DNA of 64,000 nt from Gymnorhina tibicen (GCA_013399875.1 VXAZ01003283.1:142137-206136), one strand, 5' to 3'; shown: positions 23,913 to 36,472, counted from the first letter of the stretch. The notes: generated from the sequence alone by a model not told the origin. Made by a program: numbers and translations.

Positions 23913-26900
23913 GTACGGGCCGCGCTGCGCGGTCGGGGAGCGCGATGTGGCTCTCGGGGCTGCCCTTCTGTCCCTGGAGCGGCCCCTCTGTGCCCTCCGC
24001 TCAGGCTGCGCTCGGCGCTCGCGGTCCTGGGCCCGGGCGCCGCCGAGGACCCGGGCGCAGCTCTCCACCGGAGCAGCTCCGCGGCCGGGGCTGTGTGTGC
24101 AGGCCGCCGGTGCAGCCGGGCAGGCGGCCCCGTCTTTCAGGGCACCTTCTTCATTGCGGGAGGCTCCGGGCACATAGCTTATGCCAAGAGCACGGTGGCC
24201 CCGTGGGAGCAGTGGAGGCAGAAGCCCCCCATGCCCGCAACTTCACGGGCTAATTTCTCGAGGCAGTGAGCATATCCAAGGCCCCCACATTGCCCCTGCT
24301 GCATCCGTACACAAGACCTGCCCAGGCAAGGCATCTTGTGTATGTGCTTAGCGTATCAGTAAGTACTCATTTAACGTGTGCTTAGGAGTAACCGTGTAAT
24401 CACTCTGTTCCAATAGAAGCCTTCTGGAAAGAGCCTTTGATGCTGTCTCAGCATACCATTTCTCAGGCTGTTATGTACCACAGAGCACAAAACGTAGTTG
24501 GAAAGTTGCCCTTTTTACAGGGTGAGTGTATTTGTGTGAGAGTACTCACCTGATTTTCCTTTGCCTCCAGGTATGGTCCAAAAATGCCTCTTGCAGTGGA
24601 CTGCACGGCAGAACTAATCCGTTGTAAGGTCCTCGATTCATCTGGCAGATTGAAGTCTCATGAGCTCATCCTCTCTTATGGGCTGGCTCTTGTAAGGTGA
24701 GGGCTCTCAAAGCCTGTGTGCTTTGAGAGAGAGAGAAAGACCTGGACAGATGTCATTATTCAACTGTCCAAGTTCACTTTGTGTCTCTGAGACCACAGGG
24801 TTGTACAGCATGTGGGGAGTTTGTCTCTGGGGTTCCAAGTTTCCCTGCAGCTCTTGATAATCATTTATCTTTTCTGTAACTTGCATGTAGGTTTGTCAAC
24901 TTGATCACGGAAAGGAAACAGAAGATGGTCAGCATTCCTCTGAGACAATTAGCCAGAGAGGTAAATATTTAATAAGAGTTGCTTGATAATTTACATATGC
25001 ATTGCTTATTAACAACAACACTTGAGTGGACGGAATTGTGGGGGGTCATTCTTTTGTAGACAAAATAATAGATATAGAGGCTAGTTTATTCCAGGTACAA
25101 AGTTTTAAACAGGCTTATTGCAACTGGATCTACAACTTTGTTCTTTGAAGTCACAATAAGAGGCTGATGATCATTAAAGGTTTTTGAATCACACGTGATT
25201 TACATGAGTGTAGTCCCACTTGACATACTGTCACACATTTATCTTTCTTAGCTACTGAGATAGGAAAAAGAGCTAAATCTGTGGTTTATAAATTCTAGTC
25301 TTTGACAAGCAAGGTTATACATAAAAAACACATTTGCAGGTATTTTAATCTCTTGTCTCTTTCTTCAGGTGAGCTTTTCCACTTGTGTGTGGAGGAGGGA
25401 AGGTTCAAGCTGTAATTGTAGTAGCAGGACCAACTTGAGTCCTTTTACTGCCAGCTGTACTGAACACCATACCTGGGACTGGACAAGTTTTGACAGTGAA
25501 GGACAGACAGTGTTTGAGACTCTTCTATATGTGTTTGGGCCCCTGTGTGAGAATGATGAATTGATTTTTATTTTTTTCCTGTGTTTTTGAGAAAAGTTCT
25601 GCTTCTCACTTTTTAAAACTGATTGAGCTTAAAAACAAAGGTCTTGCATAGTTAAAGGTAGTTGTCCTCCGGAAAGTTGCAAAAAATTGCATGCAAATTA
25701 GGATGTAAATTTGAGTATTATAGATGATATTATTTGTATCTTTGATATATAGTTATCCAGCATGTCTCATCCATTTAAATATAATTTAACTGCTTCTCAG
25801 GATCATTAAATTACATGTAACATGTCTGTCTAAAAAGAAATCTGTTGTTGCACGTAACACTGAAGAACTTAAACTGTAAAATGCGAGTTTGTGTGGATCC
25901 TAGGCCACAGGAGGAGTGGTATCAGAGAGCTGGGGGATCTTGGCCCACTCTTGAAGTGGAAAGCAGAGAAACTACGGTGCAGGAGTGGCCAGGAAGGTGC
26001 TGTTCCCACCTAGGTAGAGGCTCTCTGCAACTTTGCAGGGCTGCATGCAGGTGTGGCCTGATGCAGTGGAAACAGAGGCGTAACGTGTTGGCTGTTGTTG
26101 CAGGTGGACATCCCCATCTGGGTTGTGGACCTCCGTCATGAGCTGACGCATGGGAAGCTGCCACGGCTGGCTCTGTGCCGCAAGGGTGAGTGCCACCAGC
26201 AGGTGGCATTGGGAGGGGTGGCCTGAGGCACGCTTGGGGTGGCAGTACCAGTGCTGCAGGCCCTGAGGGGAGCACCCCACCTTCATTTTGGGGTGCTGCG
26301 GGGCAGGCAGCGTGCTTGTCCTGGCAGGGAAAGTTGTGGTATCGGACACTGTGAGAATTTGCCGCTGCCCTATGGGGGTAGCTGAGCTGTGTCCACTGGC
26401 TCCAGGTTATGGTTTCTCACAGGGCAGATGTTCAGAGGCTTTCTCCTATCCCTCAAAAAATTACTGAAAACAACAGTTTTTGGAGTTTTTGCTTTTTTAC
26501 AGCACAGGAAGTTCATCTTGGGGAAATAGGTAAAAGCTTTTCCTGATGGTTTAGCAATACCTAAGACTCTTAAAAAATCCCATTTAGGGAGAAATGTAGA
26601 TACTGCAAGCCTGAATGAATGACCAGATCATAGCATTTGAAGAGATTCCTGGGAATTTTGGGTTAAGGATGGAGAAGCCAGTTAAATAATCTTCAGCAGG
26701 GTCCTTAGATTGACTTGGGAAAATGCTGATGGAAGTAAAGGCATTTTCTTTCCATGTTATCTAATGTATGCCTAGTGTAGTCCCTGCAAAAAAAAATTAT
26801 TGTTGTAGATGCTATGTTGACCATGGTGATGCTAAAGTACTGACTCATTTTCACATCAGAATGCCACTGCAGGGACCTAGTTTCTGCTTAAATTTTACCT

Positions 26901-29900
26901 ACCTTGAGCAAGGTGCAGTGCCATAGCAGTGTCCAGTCTTTTCCTTTTTTTCCCAAGAAAATGAGGGGTAGTTACCATGCCTGTAATACTGGATTTGGGT
27001 TTTTTTTTTTCCTAGTTTCTTTCTGGGGGTTGGTTTTGTTTTGGTTTTTTGGTTTTTTTTTTTGTTTGTTTGTTTGGGTTTTTTAACTTGTTCACCTTTT
27101 CATTAATAGAGGTTTTTGTGTTTTCAGGGTTCATAACTGGTTAGTAGTATTTATTTTCATAATACAAGTTAGCAGTATGCCACCTATATTATTTTTTGCC
27201 ATAACAAAGAAATTCTCACTGAGAAGATAATGTTTTCTGTTCTCCATTAGGTTGTGATGTTGTGCTGGACTGGCTACGAAAGATGTATTGGAGCCGTCAG
27301 CTGGGCAATAACTTGTGCGAAGAAAGTGAGGACGACGATGAGGAAGAAGAGCAGGAAGAGGTGGAAGCAAATGCAGAGTTGGACAGTGACGGATGGGAGA
27401 TTCAAACCCCGCAGCATGAGGCCCGTCAGAAACACAAGGAATTCCATGGTAGGTGTTCTTAGAACAATAGCAGATACAAGGATTAGAAATACTAGAGAAA
27501 GCAGTTTAAAGATGTCACCTTCCAGCATAAAGATATACCTTCAGCTCAGGTTTTGGGATTCCTCTTTGGGCCTCAGTGGATTGCTGGGGTTGACTGACTG
27601 GTTTGGTAGTATTTCTCCAGATTTGTAGCACTTTGGTTTGTGAATAGCTGTAGCGCTGTTGCAATTGATGCAAAATGCAAGTATAAGGAATACAAATATG
27701 CATCAGAACATAAACTGCATTTCTTCCTACACTGATCTATTTAGGGATTTGTTTTTGAGCTGTCTGGGTTTATCCAACTTACCTGTCTTTCGCTACTGTT
27801 AGTGATAAAATACGGAAATCGTGGTTCAACCCCACTTGAGAAAATTTATGTTGCTGGAAGAGTCTGGGAGTTTTGGGAGTCTTCACTCTGTTGTCTGAAC
27901 AGAATTGCTGGCTTCATTTGACTGATGCCTTCCTTGAGTGTAAATTTAGCAAAACTAAGCAGCTTCCTCAGATACAAAATTCACTTACATAGTTGATCTT
28001 CTGCTTAAATGATATATTTATGTTTATTTCTAGAAAAAGTCAGAGATGTTCTGATATCTTACAAGAATGAGCAGTTTCGGGTGAGTGCACTCTGATGATC
28101 AGCACTTTAGTTAATTCTCTTTTCTTTCTTGGGCAATTTGTCTTCTCTTCCTTGTTGCTTTAGTTCCTTGCGCAGGTCTAGCTGCTAGTGTCATACATGG
28201 CTTGCCAAAGGAAAACTTCACTACAGAGAACAAGCAATTTGAACTGTGACAGTTCCTAATGTGGACACTTTGTTTATAACGGAGATCTGTACTTACTTGA
28301 GATCCCAAGGAAGGGGAACTTTTGTGAATTTTTTCAAGTGCTGTTGATGAAGTACATGTGGCATGTGTGTCTTCTTGTCATAGCAATAATGTTTTTGTGT
28401 TTGCCATGGGAGTGTATTTTCTGTTAATGCTTGAATTTTTCCTTCACTCAGGTGATGCAGACTATGCAGTCTGTTTCAAAGTCTCGAGAATTGTGGTCTG
28501 ATTCCTCTTCAGAAGTGGACTGGATTTTGGCTCAGATCAAAGACCTGATGCAGGAAAACAGGTATGTCTCTGATAAAGAACAGAGGTGAAAGGTACAGTG
28601 CTGAACTGGGCTATAGACCTATTAAATTGCCTTTTCATAATGTCCTATAGCTGATCATGGAGAAAGCAATTAGTCTATTTCCTCAACATCTTTGAGGACT
28701 GAGTTGTTGATCTGTGCTAATGAGCTATGTTCCTCGTGCCAGATGATCTCCAAGGTGTTGTCCCAGACTTAGCGATACTGGCCCCAAGGCATGTAACATT
28801 TTCAGTGTCTTCAGAAACTCCCAATTACCCTGTAGAGATTTTGATTTCACAGTAACCTTTAGAATTCTTAAAAATTGCAGGGCAATACTTGGCATTTTCT
28901 ATATTTTCTATCATTCTATTACTACAGAGCCTCTAAGACCTAGTATGTTGAGACTTTCTTATTACCATATAAATTTGCATGGAGATCTTGACCTACTTTG
29001 AGAATCAATGTAACTGTAGAGGGCAGAGAGTATCACATTACAGATAAGAGCTGTAACTCCTGATGTTTTGAATATAAATATAGATGCCATACAAGAACAG
29101 CTTTACCAGATCTTTTGTTCGAACAAAAAATTCTCCATTCCCTCCTCACAGTTCCAGGTATTTGGCTGTCAAACTTGTTTCAGAACTGGTGCAAGTGGTG
29201 TTTTGATAGGTAAAGGAATAAGTGGCAGTAATAAGTCTCTCTGCTCTAGGGAGACAGTGGCTGAAGCTCTTCTCAGTGATGGCTTTCTCATCCCAAAGAT
29301 GGATTGTCTGAAGATGCTAAATATCAAGTATGAAGGTTCGTGTTTTATGCACCACCCAAGCAGAAAATGCATAGCTAGTGTTATGACCAAGTCTGTTATT
29401 TTTTTCTCATTATATTGAAATCTGTAATTGTCTGCATATTTCTTGTATATCTGGGTCCTTAAACGTAATTTGCCCTGTTTTCCAGAACCCCTTATGGCCA
29501 TGCTTAGCTATTGCTTTTGCATAAATCTCTTAGGGTGGAAGGATAGCTCTTCAGCACTGAATATCTAGCCAAAACATCTTTCAAAGCTTGCACCTCTACC
29601 CTTTTCTGCAGTAGTTGCTGATTTCAGGAAATCCCACTAGTTTCTTTTCTACACTGAAGATTTAAAGCAAATCAAAATGGATGGGGTTTTTTGAGCCTCA
29701 TTCACCAGTTGCATAATAGTTCCAAGCTGCTGCCCCTATGTGTGGAGTTGCATTTATTGTTTGCAAGAGAATTAGGCACCTAGAGGGAATGAAAATAAAT
29801 AAATTCCCTATTTCCTAGCCAAAGAACTTTCCAAGAAAGATTCTCAAATTTCCGTGACTATATAATAGTAGAAAAATTTAAAAGGTTTTTGATTTTATGT

Positions 29901-32900
29901 TGCTTTGCTCAATGAACCGTCTCTTTGCAGTGTATTTTTAGACAGAATGGTTTTTAATTATGTATGAAATAAGCTGAATCTGGAAAGGGATTAGCAAAAC
30001 AGATCCTGTTTTAGATCTTCCTGTGTTCATAATTTCCTTGTGCTAATTATCAAATTGCTACTTATTTTACTTACCTAGTATAAGAAAAATAATCGTTTCA
30101 GGTTGAGTGAGGACCTCAGGAAATATCCTGTAATCAATCATCTTAGAACAAACCTCTTTAGTTTGGAGCAAGTGCCACACCTGTATTTCATAAAAAAATT
30201 ACAAAGCACCAATTTCTGGCTTCTCTGTTTTGTTTTTTCTTCTTACTGCAGCAAATAAAGAGGTATGGCAATTCAAAATTCCCCCAACATTTTACTGCTT
30301 TTGGCAGCCTTTGCTGTCAGGCCTCCTTTCGCGAAGTTTTACGCAGATCCTAATAGAGAAAATGTTTATAGAGTTGAAGGAATGTTCTGACTCTTCAGAA
30401 CTCCGGCCTCAGTTCTTGATCAACTGGATTTCTGAGTTGCTGACTGGCATTGCCAAAGTAAACGCTGGTGAGTGTGTCTGGAATTTCTGTGTTTAAAAAA
30501 GTGTAAGAGTTTCTTCTGTACTAGTGTAAACCTACACTAGTAAAGTGGTGGGACCTTTATACATAAAGTGCAGTAGCCTAATTAGTACATTTTGTCATGT
30601 GAACATAAGCTTTTATTGTTGCATTTCTTAAGACTTTTCAACGTGCAGCTTGTGCATGTCATGTATTTCCTAGCAAAAAATTGAAATTGTTGTTGATAAG
30701 TTTGCTGCAGCCTCCTCAGGACAGGAAAAGCCAATCTCTCACAGGAAAGATCAGGCTCTTAAGTGCCAATTTTTCCAGATATCAATACTTGTAGGAAATA
30801 ACGTCCTTATATGCTATGTGCCGCTGTTATATGCAGTCTGTTATGATCCTTTTCCCAGTTCTTTCCTCCCTTAACAGAAGCTTGCCTTTATAGGATACTA
30901 AACGTTGCTGTCCTTTTTTGATCCTAGCACAGGATTTTTATGCATTCTAAACTTACACAAAAGTAATATTTTGTTTTCAGTTCCTGACTCCGTAGAACTG
31001 TTAAAATTTGCAAACGGTATGTTTCATTCCAGAGATGGGCAATGAAGTTCCTTAATTATTCAGAGTGTCACAGGTATTCTGCTAACAGGGTTTTTATACT
31101 TGTGACATAGTGCATCCTTGCATAGGTTTCCATCCCTTAGTTTTGGTGCCTCTTCTGGCCTCTCCTGGTCTGGCTCAGTCTGTACAAAGATTTTGCCAGT
31201 ATTTCAGGCAGTCATTGGTTAATATTTGGTGCTTTCACTCAGTGCTGAACATACCTATGATGTACCAAGATCCCTCAATGGTGCTAGTTCCCAGCTGTTA
31301 AATCTAGTCTTTGCAGAGCTATCTGGAATGATACTGGGTCCCAGATACAGTATACTGCATTTATTTGGGATAATACTGTTCAAACACATCTTGTGGCTTT
31401 CCTGTCCGGGGTGACATGCACAGGACCAGCTTGGGAGCGTCTGCACTGCACTGTGGTCAGGTCTTGTGGAGCTATCCGACCTGCCCATGCATTGCCAAGT
31501 CCTTTGTAACAACCTTGATGTATTTGGTCAGTACATCTGGTCATGGACATGGGTTAAAATGCCAGCTTATTTGAGGATGTGTTCCAGTAAAAATGCAGAT
31601 GTATATTTTTGATGAGTTTTGAGCACCCTGTTGTTTTCATTATCTTCTTTGAAGGGAAGAAAAGACAACACTGTAACAAACAGGTGTCTGTGAAGGAGCT
31701 GTTCCTGCATAAAGTTCCTTTGCAGTGGATAAGATTGACTGACAGTTGCTTGGAAGCTCCCTGCTGGGCAACCCCACATCTTCTTCAGCTGTAAGTTTGA
31801 TCCTGTGGCCTGGAAAGGGAACAGCAAACAGTGCTCTGTAACAGCTTCAGTGTCCTAGTGATATGCTGAGCTATAGCTGCATTCCCTTGCCTTTCTTTGC
31901 ATCTGGTAGAAATTTTAACAGGTGCATATAAAAGCCATGCTTGCTGCTATACATCTCCCCAGTGATTGCACACAAAGAGAAGAAGGAAAAGAATTTTGAA
32001 GGATTGCACCTTCAAAATGAAAGCAGAGGTTATCTGGGGAGGTTTTTAAAGAAGCAACCTGTTCAGAAACAAAGTGACGTGGTAGAGATGTGACTGTTTA
32101 TTCAGGTGATAGGGATTTACCACAGCTCCTAACTTTTACACATGAAAACAGCAAAACAGTAATTCAGTTAGAAGTATCCCAAGTCCTTAATTTTAATCAC
32201 AAAGATGGAGTATTCCAGCATCCACTGATGAGGGAATAATCAGATTTTGCCTGTTAGATGAGCTATGTGAACCAGCTGTTCTGGAGAAAACAAACACTTA
32301 AAAGCAAAAAAGACTCCAAATGAAGATTTATCAACCCTTTTATAAGACTTTTCCATTGCCCTTTTTCCTTTCTAGGATCCTCACAATCATGAGACCTCGC
32401 TTGCCGCGTTCTTCTCGGAAGAACCTTCTCTATCTTGCTTCTATTTACACAGAAGGAGGTGCCCCTTTGTCCAGTCCAGGCCTCTCTTCAGATGGCAGTG
32501 AACAGCCAATTTATACTATAGAGAGCTTACAGTGGAGAGCCAGGCAAGAAAATCAGTTTAAAAATCAAGGGCAGACTGTAGAGAAACAAGAAGATGTGCC
32601 AGAGAGAGATGATGGTGTAGAGGAAGTGGAAGAGGAGGAAGAAGAGATGGTAACTGAAACAAATCCTTTGGAAGGACTTGCTCATTCTGGTAACATGGTG
32701 GCTATTGCTGAGAAAAGGGCAGCACTGCAAGGGTCCGCCTGGCAGATCACTGCAGGTAAAAAGTGACTATCTCACTGACAAATGTTAATTGAAATGAAAA
32801 GACATCTCAGCCCTTCAGGTCTGGCCGTAATTAAATTGTCCTTCAAAGTCATCTAAATGCCAGATTACCGAAAAATGTGAGGTTTCCAGTCTTTCATTTA

Positions 32901-35900
32901 TGTGCAGGAGTCATTTCTCTTAAGCTCTTTAAATACTGTGAGTGTGTTTTCCAGGAACATGCTATTACTGTCTCATTAATTTTTTTATTAGGCTTTTCCA
33001 AACTTTAAAATTTCAGTGTATTCAATTGATGGGGCAGCAGATATGCCAGCTGTGAATGGTAAAGAAAATATGGATGTTTCTTGGACTTCTGTTTGTCAGA
33101 CTTGAGGGTATTTGAAAGCAGAGTTTGTCTGTGAACCTAAGTTCGATGCTCTGGGAAGGTGGTTATTGTGACATGGTGGCAAACAAAAGAAAGGAGCAAG
33201 ACAAGTTTTTAGAAGGAATAAATAGTATATCGACTGTTTTGTTAGCTTTGTTACAGTAGCTGTACTTTCTCATAGGGGTTGGAGGTCTCTAGCTAAGAAT
33301 TTTGTATGAGTCATGGAGGAACTTGAACACAGGAGGAGGAAGTTGGTGGAGAAGACTTGGAGTCAAAGTGACATTTAAAGGAAAAAAAGCAGCCACTAGA
33401 AGACTGAACTCTTATACTCCATTCACTGGGAAATTTTCTGAAGTAAAAAAAAAAAAAACGAAGAGATCTTAGTTATGCTGATATGAACAGCTTCTTAGAA
33501 CTGGATGTTTTGAGAACAGAAGCAAAACTGTCCTCTGCTTCTGTGACATTGGTTCAGATCATTTGCTGAATGGCTGAGTTGCATGAGGCAGTATTTGTGG
33601 ACTTGGAGAGGATGATCTTGTGTTTTGACAATCTCTCTGGGAAACTCAGACTTCCTGTTTTTGTACTGTTTTTATCTAGATGAAGTACGATGGAAAGACT
33701 TTCCTCTTGGGAAACTCCCGGGTCAGACAGACGACCCTGATGGTCTCATGTTGGATAATTATTCTATGATGTCCCTGCTTGATCAGCCAGTGAGGGATGA
33801 GTGGAAGTCTCTAAATACAAAGTGAGTAATAGTGTAGGTGGTACTTTGCCCCTGAACCATGAAATGCAGTTCTCTCTCTGTGCCTTTTACTATACCAGGT
33901 GAAAAATTAGGGCTGAGATTTCCTTTTTACTTCTATTTAAATAGTGTGACCCAAATATCTACTATTGTCTCTAATATCTACTAACCTAACCCTAATGGTA
34001 TCCTTTGAGGACGTCATCTTACAATATTTCTATCTTCACTCCTCCTGCTCTTTTTCAAAAGAAGCCATTGCAAGGATTATGAAATACTGCTGTTTAGTAT
34101 TTCATATATGTATGATATAGTAATCAGCACAGCCCCAGCAGGCTTGAAAACTTAAGTTTCTATTAGCTGGGGATCCTCAGTAGGTTGGCAGTGCCCAGTG
34201 ACCTTTTAGAGCTGTGGCTAGTAATTTAGAGCTGCAGATCTGACCTCAGTAAAGAAACACAGCTTGTCCTGGAAATAACAGGAGCATTCTATAGAGCTTT
34301 AGTCAGATCACTGTTGTTACTAAATGAAGCTTATCCAGTTAAAGCATCCCACTGTAGATGTTTTCATAGGATCATTATTTCACACTTTTAAGTCATAGGA
34401 ACTTGAATGCTGTAAGCTGTCAAATCAGTTTCATCACACACATATAAACCTGTCTCCTATTATTTGAATCCAAGGAATGCTTCAGAATATAAATGAATTG
34501 CAGTTATTTTCTTTAACACTTGATTGGACAGCTTTCTAATCCCTTATTCTTTTCTGTGGTTGGTGGGCCCAATCTGGTAGCAATGTGAAGAACCGAGAAT
34601 CATGCAGCCTGGGGTATTTCATTGAGAAGAAATCTTGCACATGTTCATATTTTCACATATTCAGAGTTGTGTTCAGATTCCAAACTTCTAGTTTCAAATC
34701 TTCCAAAAAGTAAGGCTTGCATTCTTCGCCATCCTCTTGGTCATCCTCCGTGGGATCAAATTAATTGACTGTCCCTTATCAGTAACATTATGTTCCTTTG
34801 GAGGAGGGTGCCTGGACTGCATTTTGAAATATGATTTAGTCATAGTGAGGACTGATAGTATATTAATTGCAGGCTAAAAAGCTACAAGCCAGATACATAA
34901 ATCTCAGGCTGTTTTTTGAACAGTGTAATGTGTCATGCAGCTCATATTACTAGAAAATACTCATGCAGAAAATGGGAAAGCACATACCAAGCCAAAAGTA
35001 ACATGTGTTTCTGCATCTCTTTGTGTAGGGAAAGGGGCAGACAGTTTGTTCCACTCAGATTACAGCCTGGCAGGATGCCAAGAAAAAGAAGTCTTAGAAA
35101 GAAACATGAGGAAAACCTGTTGTTACCACAAATAGAAAGGAGCAGAACCTGATTTATTCTGAAGCTGAGCCTGGAAATAATCCAGGTTTCATCAGGAGTG
35201 CTACAACAGCAGCTTGTTCATTATTCTTATTTCCCTTGCATAGCAGCTTCTCCATTTGCCAAAGGACATGTGGTTTTGGAAAGGTGGTCTGATTTCCCCA
35301 AGGCAGAAAGAAACAGATTTCCTGACTGCTTACATTTTCTTCTGTGCAGAAACCTTGTCTGTCTTGTAGCTACGTGGGTTTTTTCTTCCCCATCAAAGGT
35401 GTTTGTATGGCCTGTTCCAGAAGGGGTGTTTGCTATTTACTTTATTGGTACTGCCCTCTTAAGTTCTCTGTCTGCAGAGCTGTTCTGCCAGGCTCATGAA
35501 GGCAGGTATCGAAGGATGGTATGAGAGATTGTGAAAACTTGACGTTTTACTTTGAAAATACCCATAAGGTGCTTGGAAAAGCATCTGCAGCATAGGCGAT
35601 GGGACATGCCCTTTCTAAAAGCAATGTCCTTCTTTGTCTTTCTGCAATTCCTTCCTCCCAAAAGATTGTGTTCATTGTTGGTTTTTCTGGTCTATGCTGT
35701 GCATGTGTATTGTCAAAGTTCATGTTTAGTGTTAGTGAGGCAATCTGTGAAGCTTTGAATAGCTGCTGTCATCCCTCAGGCAGATGTTTTGGGTTTTGTG
35801 ATAAGCATATTTGCTTTTTATTAGTTCCCAGTGTCAGTTTTACCTGACAGCTGGAGCAAATTTGGCAGATAATGACCACTTGGAGAGTTTTTTGAGGGTG

Positions 35901-36472
35901 GAGTTGCTGACGTGCTGTTGCTTTAGGGGTTGCAGGTCTAAGTCCCATGACTTCTTTCTAAAGCCATAGAAATGGGTAGTATCAGTGTACAGGATAAGCA
36001 TTGTAAGATTTGTGACAGACTGTTCTCATGTCAATTGCTTGCTGAGTTAGCATTTTACCTGATGAGCTTGTATTCCTAGCTCCAAAGGACAGATGAAGGT
36101 TCAGATGAAAATTGTTCTCTGGTTATTTCTGCAGTCATTTCTCCCCCACAATTGTTAGTACCTGGTCGCCTTTCTTTTGGTTTGTGCGTTGTACCTGTCA
36201 TGTTTCAGGACTATTGCCTCTCTTGAATAAACTGATTAAAAATTAAGGACATTTCAGTAGATAAATGTTTCAGAGCTAAAAATGATAAATGTTTTGGAAA
36301 TAAAGTGCTATCAAAATTACTTTGGTGATGTAAGCTTCTAAATCAGCCCAGTGATTATGTACTTTATTCTTTTCCTCACAGCCCTGCAGAATTGAATAGT
36401 CCCATGACAGGAGGATTGTTGTGGACCCAGAATGACTTCCATAAAATAAAAAGTGGCCTTCAACTTTTCTGA
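23716..36472 (+). CDS. LAS1L: LAS1L, pre-rRNA processing HEPN endoribonuclease (13 coding exons, 626 aa)
   Basis: LAS1L is the nucleolar/nuclear nuclease that, with the polynucleotide kinase NOL9, cleaves ITS2 during 60S maturation; it also associates with PELP1, TEX10, WDR18 and SENP3. I joined 13 exons (23716-23912, 24571-24696, 24891-24960, 26104-26185, 27251-27448, 28034-28080, 28452-28561, 29250-29335, 30252-30467, 31655-31790, 32376-32755, 33680-33821, 36382-36472). All introns are GT-AG and the frame stays open to TGA. The Las1 domain (about 28-180) contains the HEPN catalytic motif RHELTH at residues 142-147. Acidic tracts lie at about 182-197 and 505-513. The C-terminus carries the family signature [11 protein letters not shown] and ends in GLQLF. 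Human LAS1L is longer (734 aa), mostly because of its larger acidic middle. The start at 23716 gives an MS- N-terminus; an in-frame upstream ATG exists but lies in the presumed 5' UTR. Confidence 0.95.
24571..24696 (+). CDS. LAS1L: LAS1L exon 2
   Basis: The exon encodes residues 66-108 ([19 protein letters not shown]...LALVR). It is flanked by CCTCCAG and GTGAGG, phase 2 in and phase 2 out. Confidence 0.93.
24891..24960 (+). CDS. LAS1L: LAS1L exon 3
   Basis: This 70-nt exon encodes [12 protein letters not shown]...QLARE, just before the catalytic segment. It is flanked by TGCATGTAG and GTAAAT. Confidence 0.93.
26104..26185 (+). CDS. LAS1L: LAS1L exon 4 (catalytic HEPN motif)
   Basis: The exon encodes [20 protein letters not shown]. 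Arg142 and His147 of RHELTH are the predicted catalytic pair of the HEPN fold. It is flanked by GTTGCAG and GTGAGT. Confidence 0.95.
26990..27086 (+). repeat. T-rich low-complexity tract in LAS1L intron 4
   Basis: Runs of T are interrupted by GG and GTTT units; part of the tract is a (GTTT)n array. It may act as an extended polypyrimidine region but lies well upstream of the acceptor at 27250. Confidence 0.8.
27251..27448 (+). CDS. LAS1L: LAS1L exon 5 (end of Las1 domain, acidic tract 1)
   Basis: The exon encodes [20 protein letters not shown], then an Asp/Glu-rich run at residues 182-197. It is flanked by CCATTAG and GTAGGT. Confidence 0.93.
28034..28080 (+). CDS. LAS1L: LAS1L exon 6 (47-nt small exon)
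   Basis: The exon encodes [16 protein letters not shown]. It was found by phase: it restores the frame between exons 5 and 7 and matches the family's YERARELLVSYEEEQF-type segment. It is flanked by TTTCTAG and GTGAGT. Confidence 0.9.
28452..28561 (+). CDS. LAS1L: LAS1L exon 7
   Basis: The exon encodes [14 protein letters not shown]...[15 protein letters not shown]. It is flanked by TCACTCAG and GTATGT. Confidence 0.88.
29250..29335 (+). CDS. LAS1L: LAS1L exon 8 (weak donor)
   Basis: The exon encodes [20 protein letters not shown]...NIKYE, matching the family segment on cleavage-complex assembly. The acceptor is CTCTAG. The donor is GTTCGT, a poor match to GTRAGT. The frame to exon 9 requires this site. 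Confidence 0.88.
30252..30467 (+). CDS. LAS1L: LAS1L exon 9
   Basis: The exon encodes residues 306-378, including [20 protein letters not shown], a conserved LAS1L block. It is flanked by TACTGCAG and GTGAGT. Confidence 0.93.
30519..30542. repeat. Perfect 10-bp hairpin in LAS1L intron 9
   Basis: TACTAGTGTA (30519-30528) and TACACTAGTA (30533-30542) are perfect complements around an AACC loop. It lies about 50 bases after the exon 9 donor. No family assignment. Confidence 0.85.
31655..31790 (+). CDS. LAS1L: LAS1L exon 10
   Basis: The exon encodes [20 protein letters not shown] then [12 protein letters not shown], which matches the family SPCWASPQLL block. It is flanked by CTTTGAAG and GTAAGT. 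Confidence 0.92.
32376..32755 (+). CDS. LAS1L: LAS1L exon 11 (acidic tract 2)
   Basis: The exon encodes residues 423-550: [13 protein letters not shown], an Ala/Gln-rich linker, the Glu run at 505-513 and the signature [16 protein letters not shown]. It is flanked by TTTCTAG and GTAAAA. Confidence 0.94.
33680..33821 (+). CDS. LAS1L: LAS1L exon 12
   Basis: The exon encodes [20 protein letters not shown] and [16 protein letters not shown], both conserved C-terminal LAS1L blocks. It is flanked by TATCTAG and GTGAGT. Confidence 0.95.
33822..36381 (+). other. LAS1L: LAS1L intron 12 (2.56 kb)
   Basis: The longest LAS1L intron. It holds open frames of up to 108 codons (for example 35198-35524) with no domain or splice support. 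An AATAAA at 36226-36231 lies 150 bases before the last exon and could in principle permit intronic polyadenylation, which would remove the last 30 residues. Confidence 0.7.
36382..36472 (+). CDS. LAS1L: LAS1L exon 13, terminal coding exon
   Basis: The exon encodes [20 protein letters not shown]...SGLQLF and TGA at 36470-36472. The GLLW and GLQLF ends are the family C-terminus and fix the gene end. The acceptor is CCTCACAG. Confidence 0.95.

Noticed and set aside
23419..24269. Long open frames (up to 252 codons) over the LAS1L CpG island as separate genes
   Set aside because: They run through the promoter, exon 1 and intron 1 because GC-rich DNA lacks stops. Only 23716-23912 matches LAS1L, and the rest is intron or 5' UTR.
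25369..25590. Extra LAS1L exon in intron 3
   Set aside because: The Cys/Ser-rich frame has no family match, and exons 3 and 4 already join in phase with conserved residues.
33980..33993. Telomere-like CTAACCTAACCCTAA
   Set aside because: Only two to three imperfect units lie within a LAS1L intron, which is too short to call an interstitial telomeric repeat.
35198..35847. Coding exons in LAS1L intron 12
   Set aside because: The open frames have no LAS1L homology, and exon 12 joins exon 13 directly in frame with the family C-terminus.
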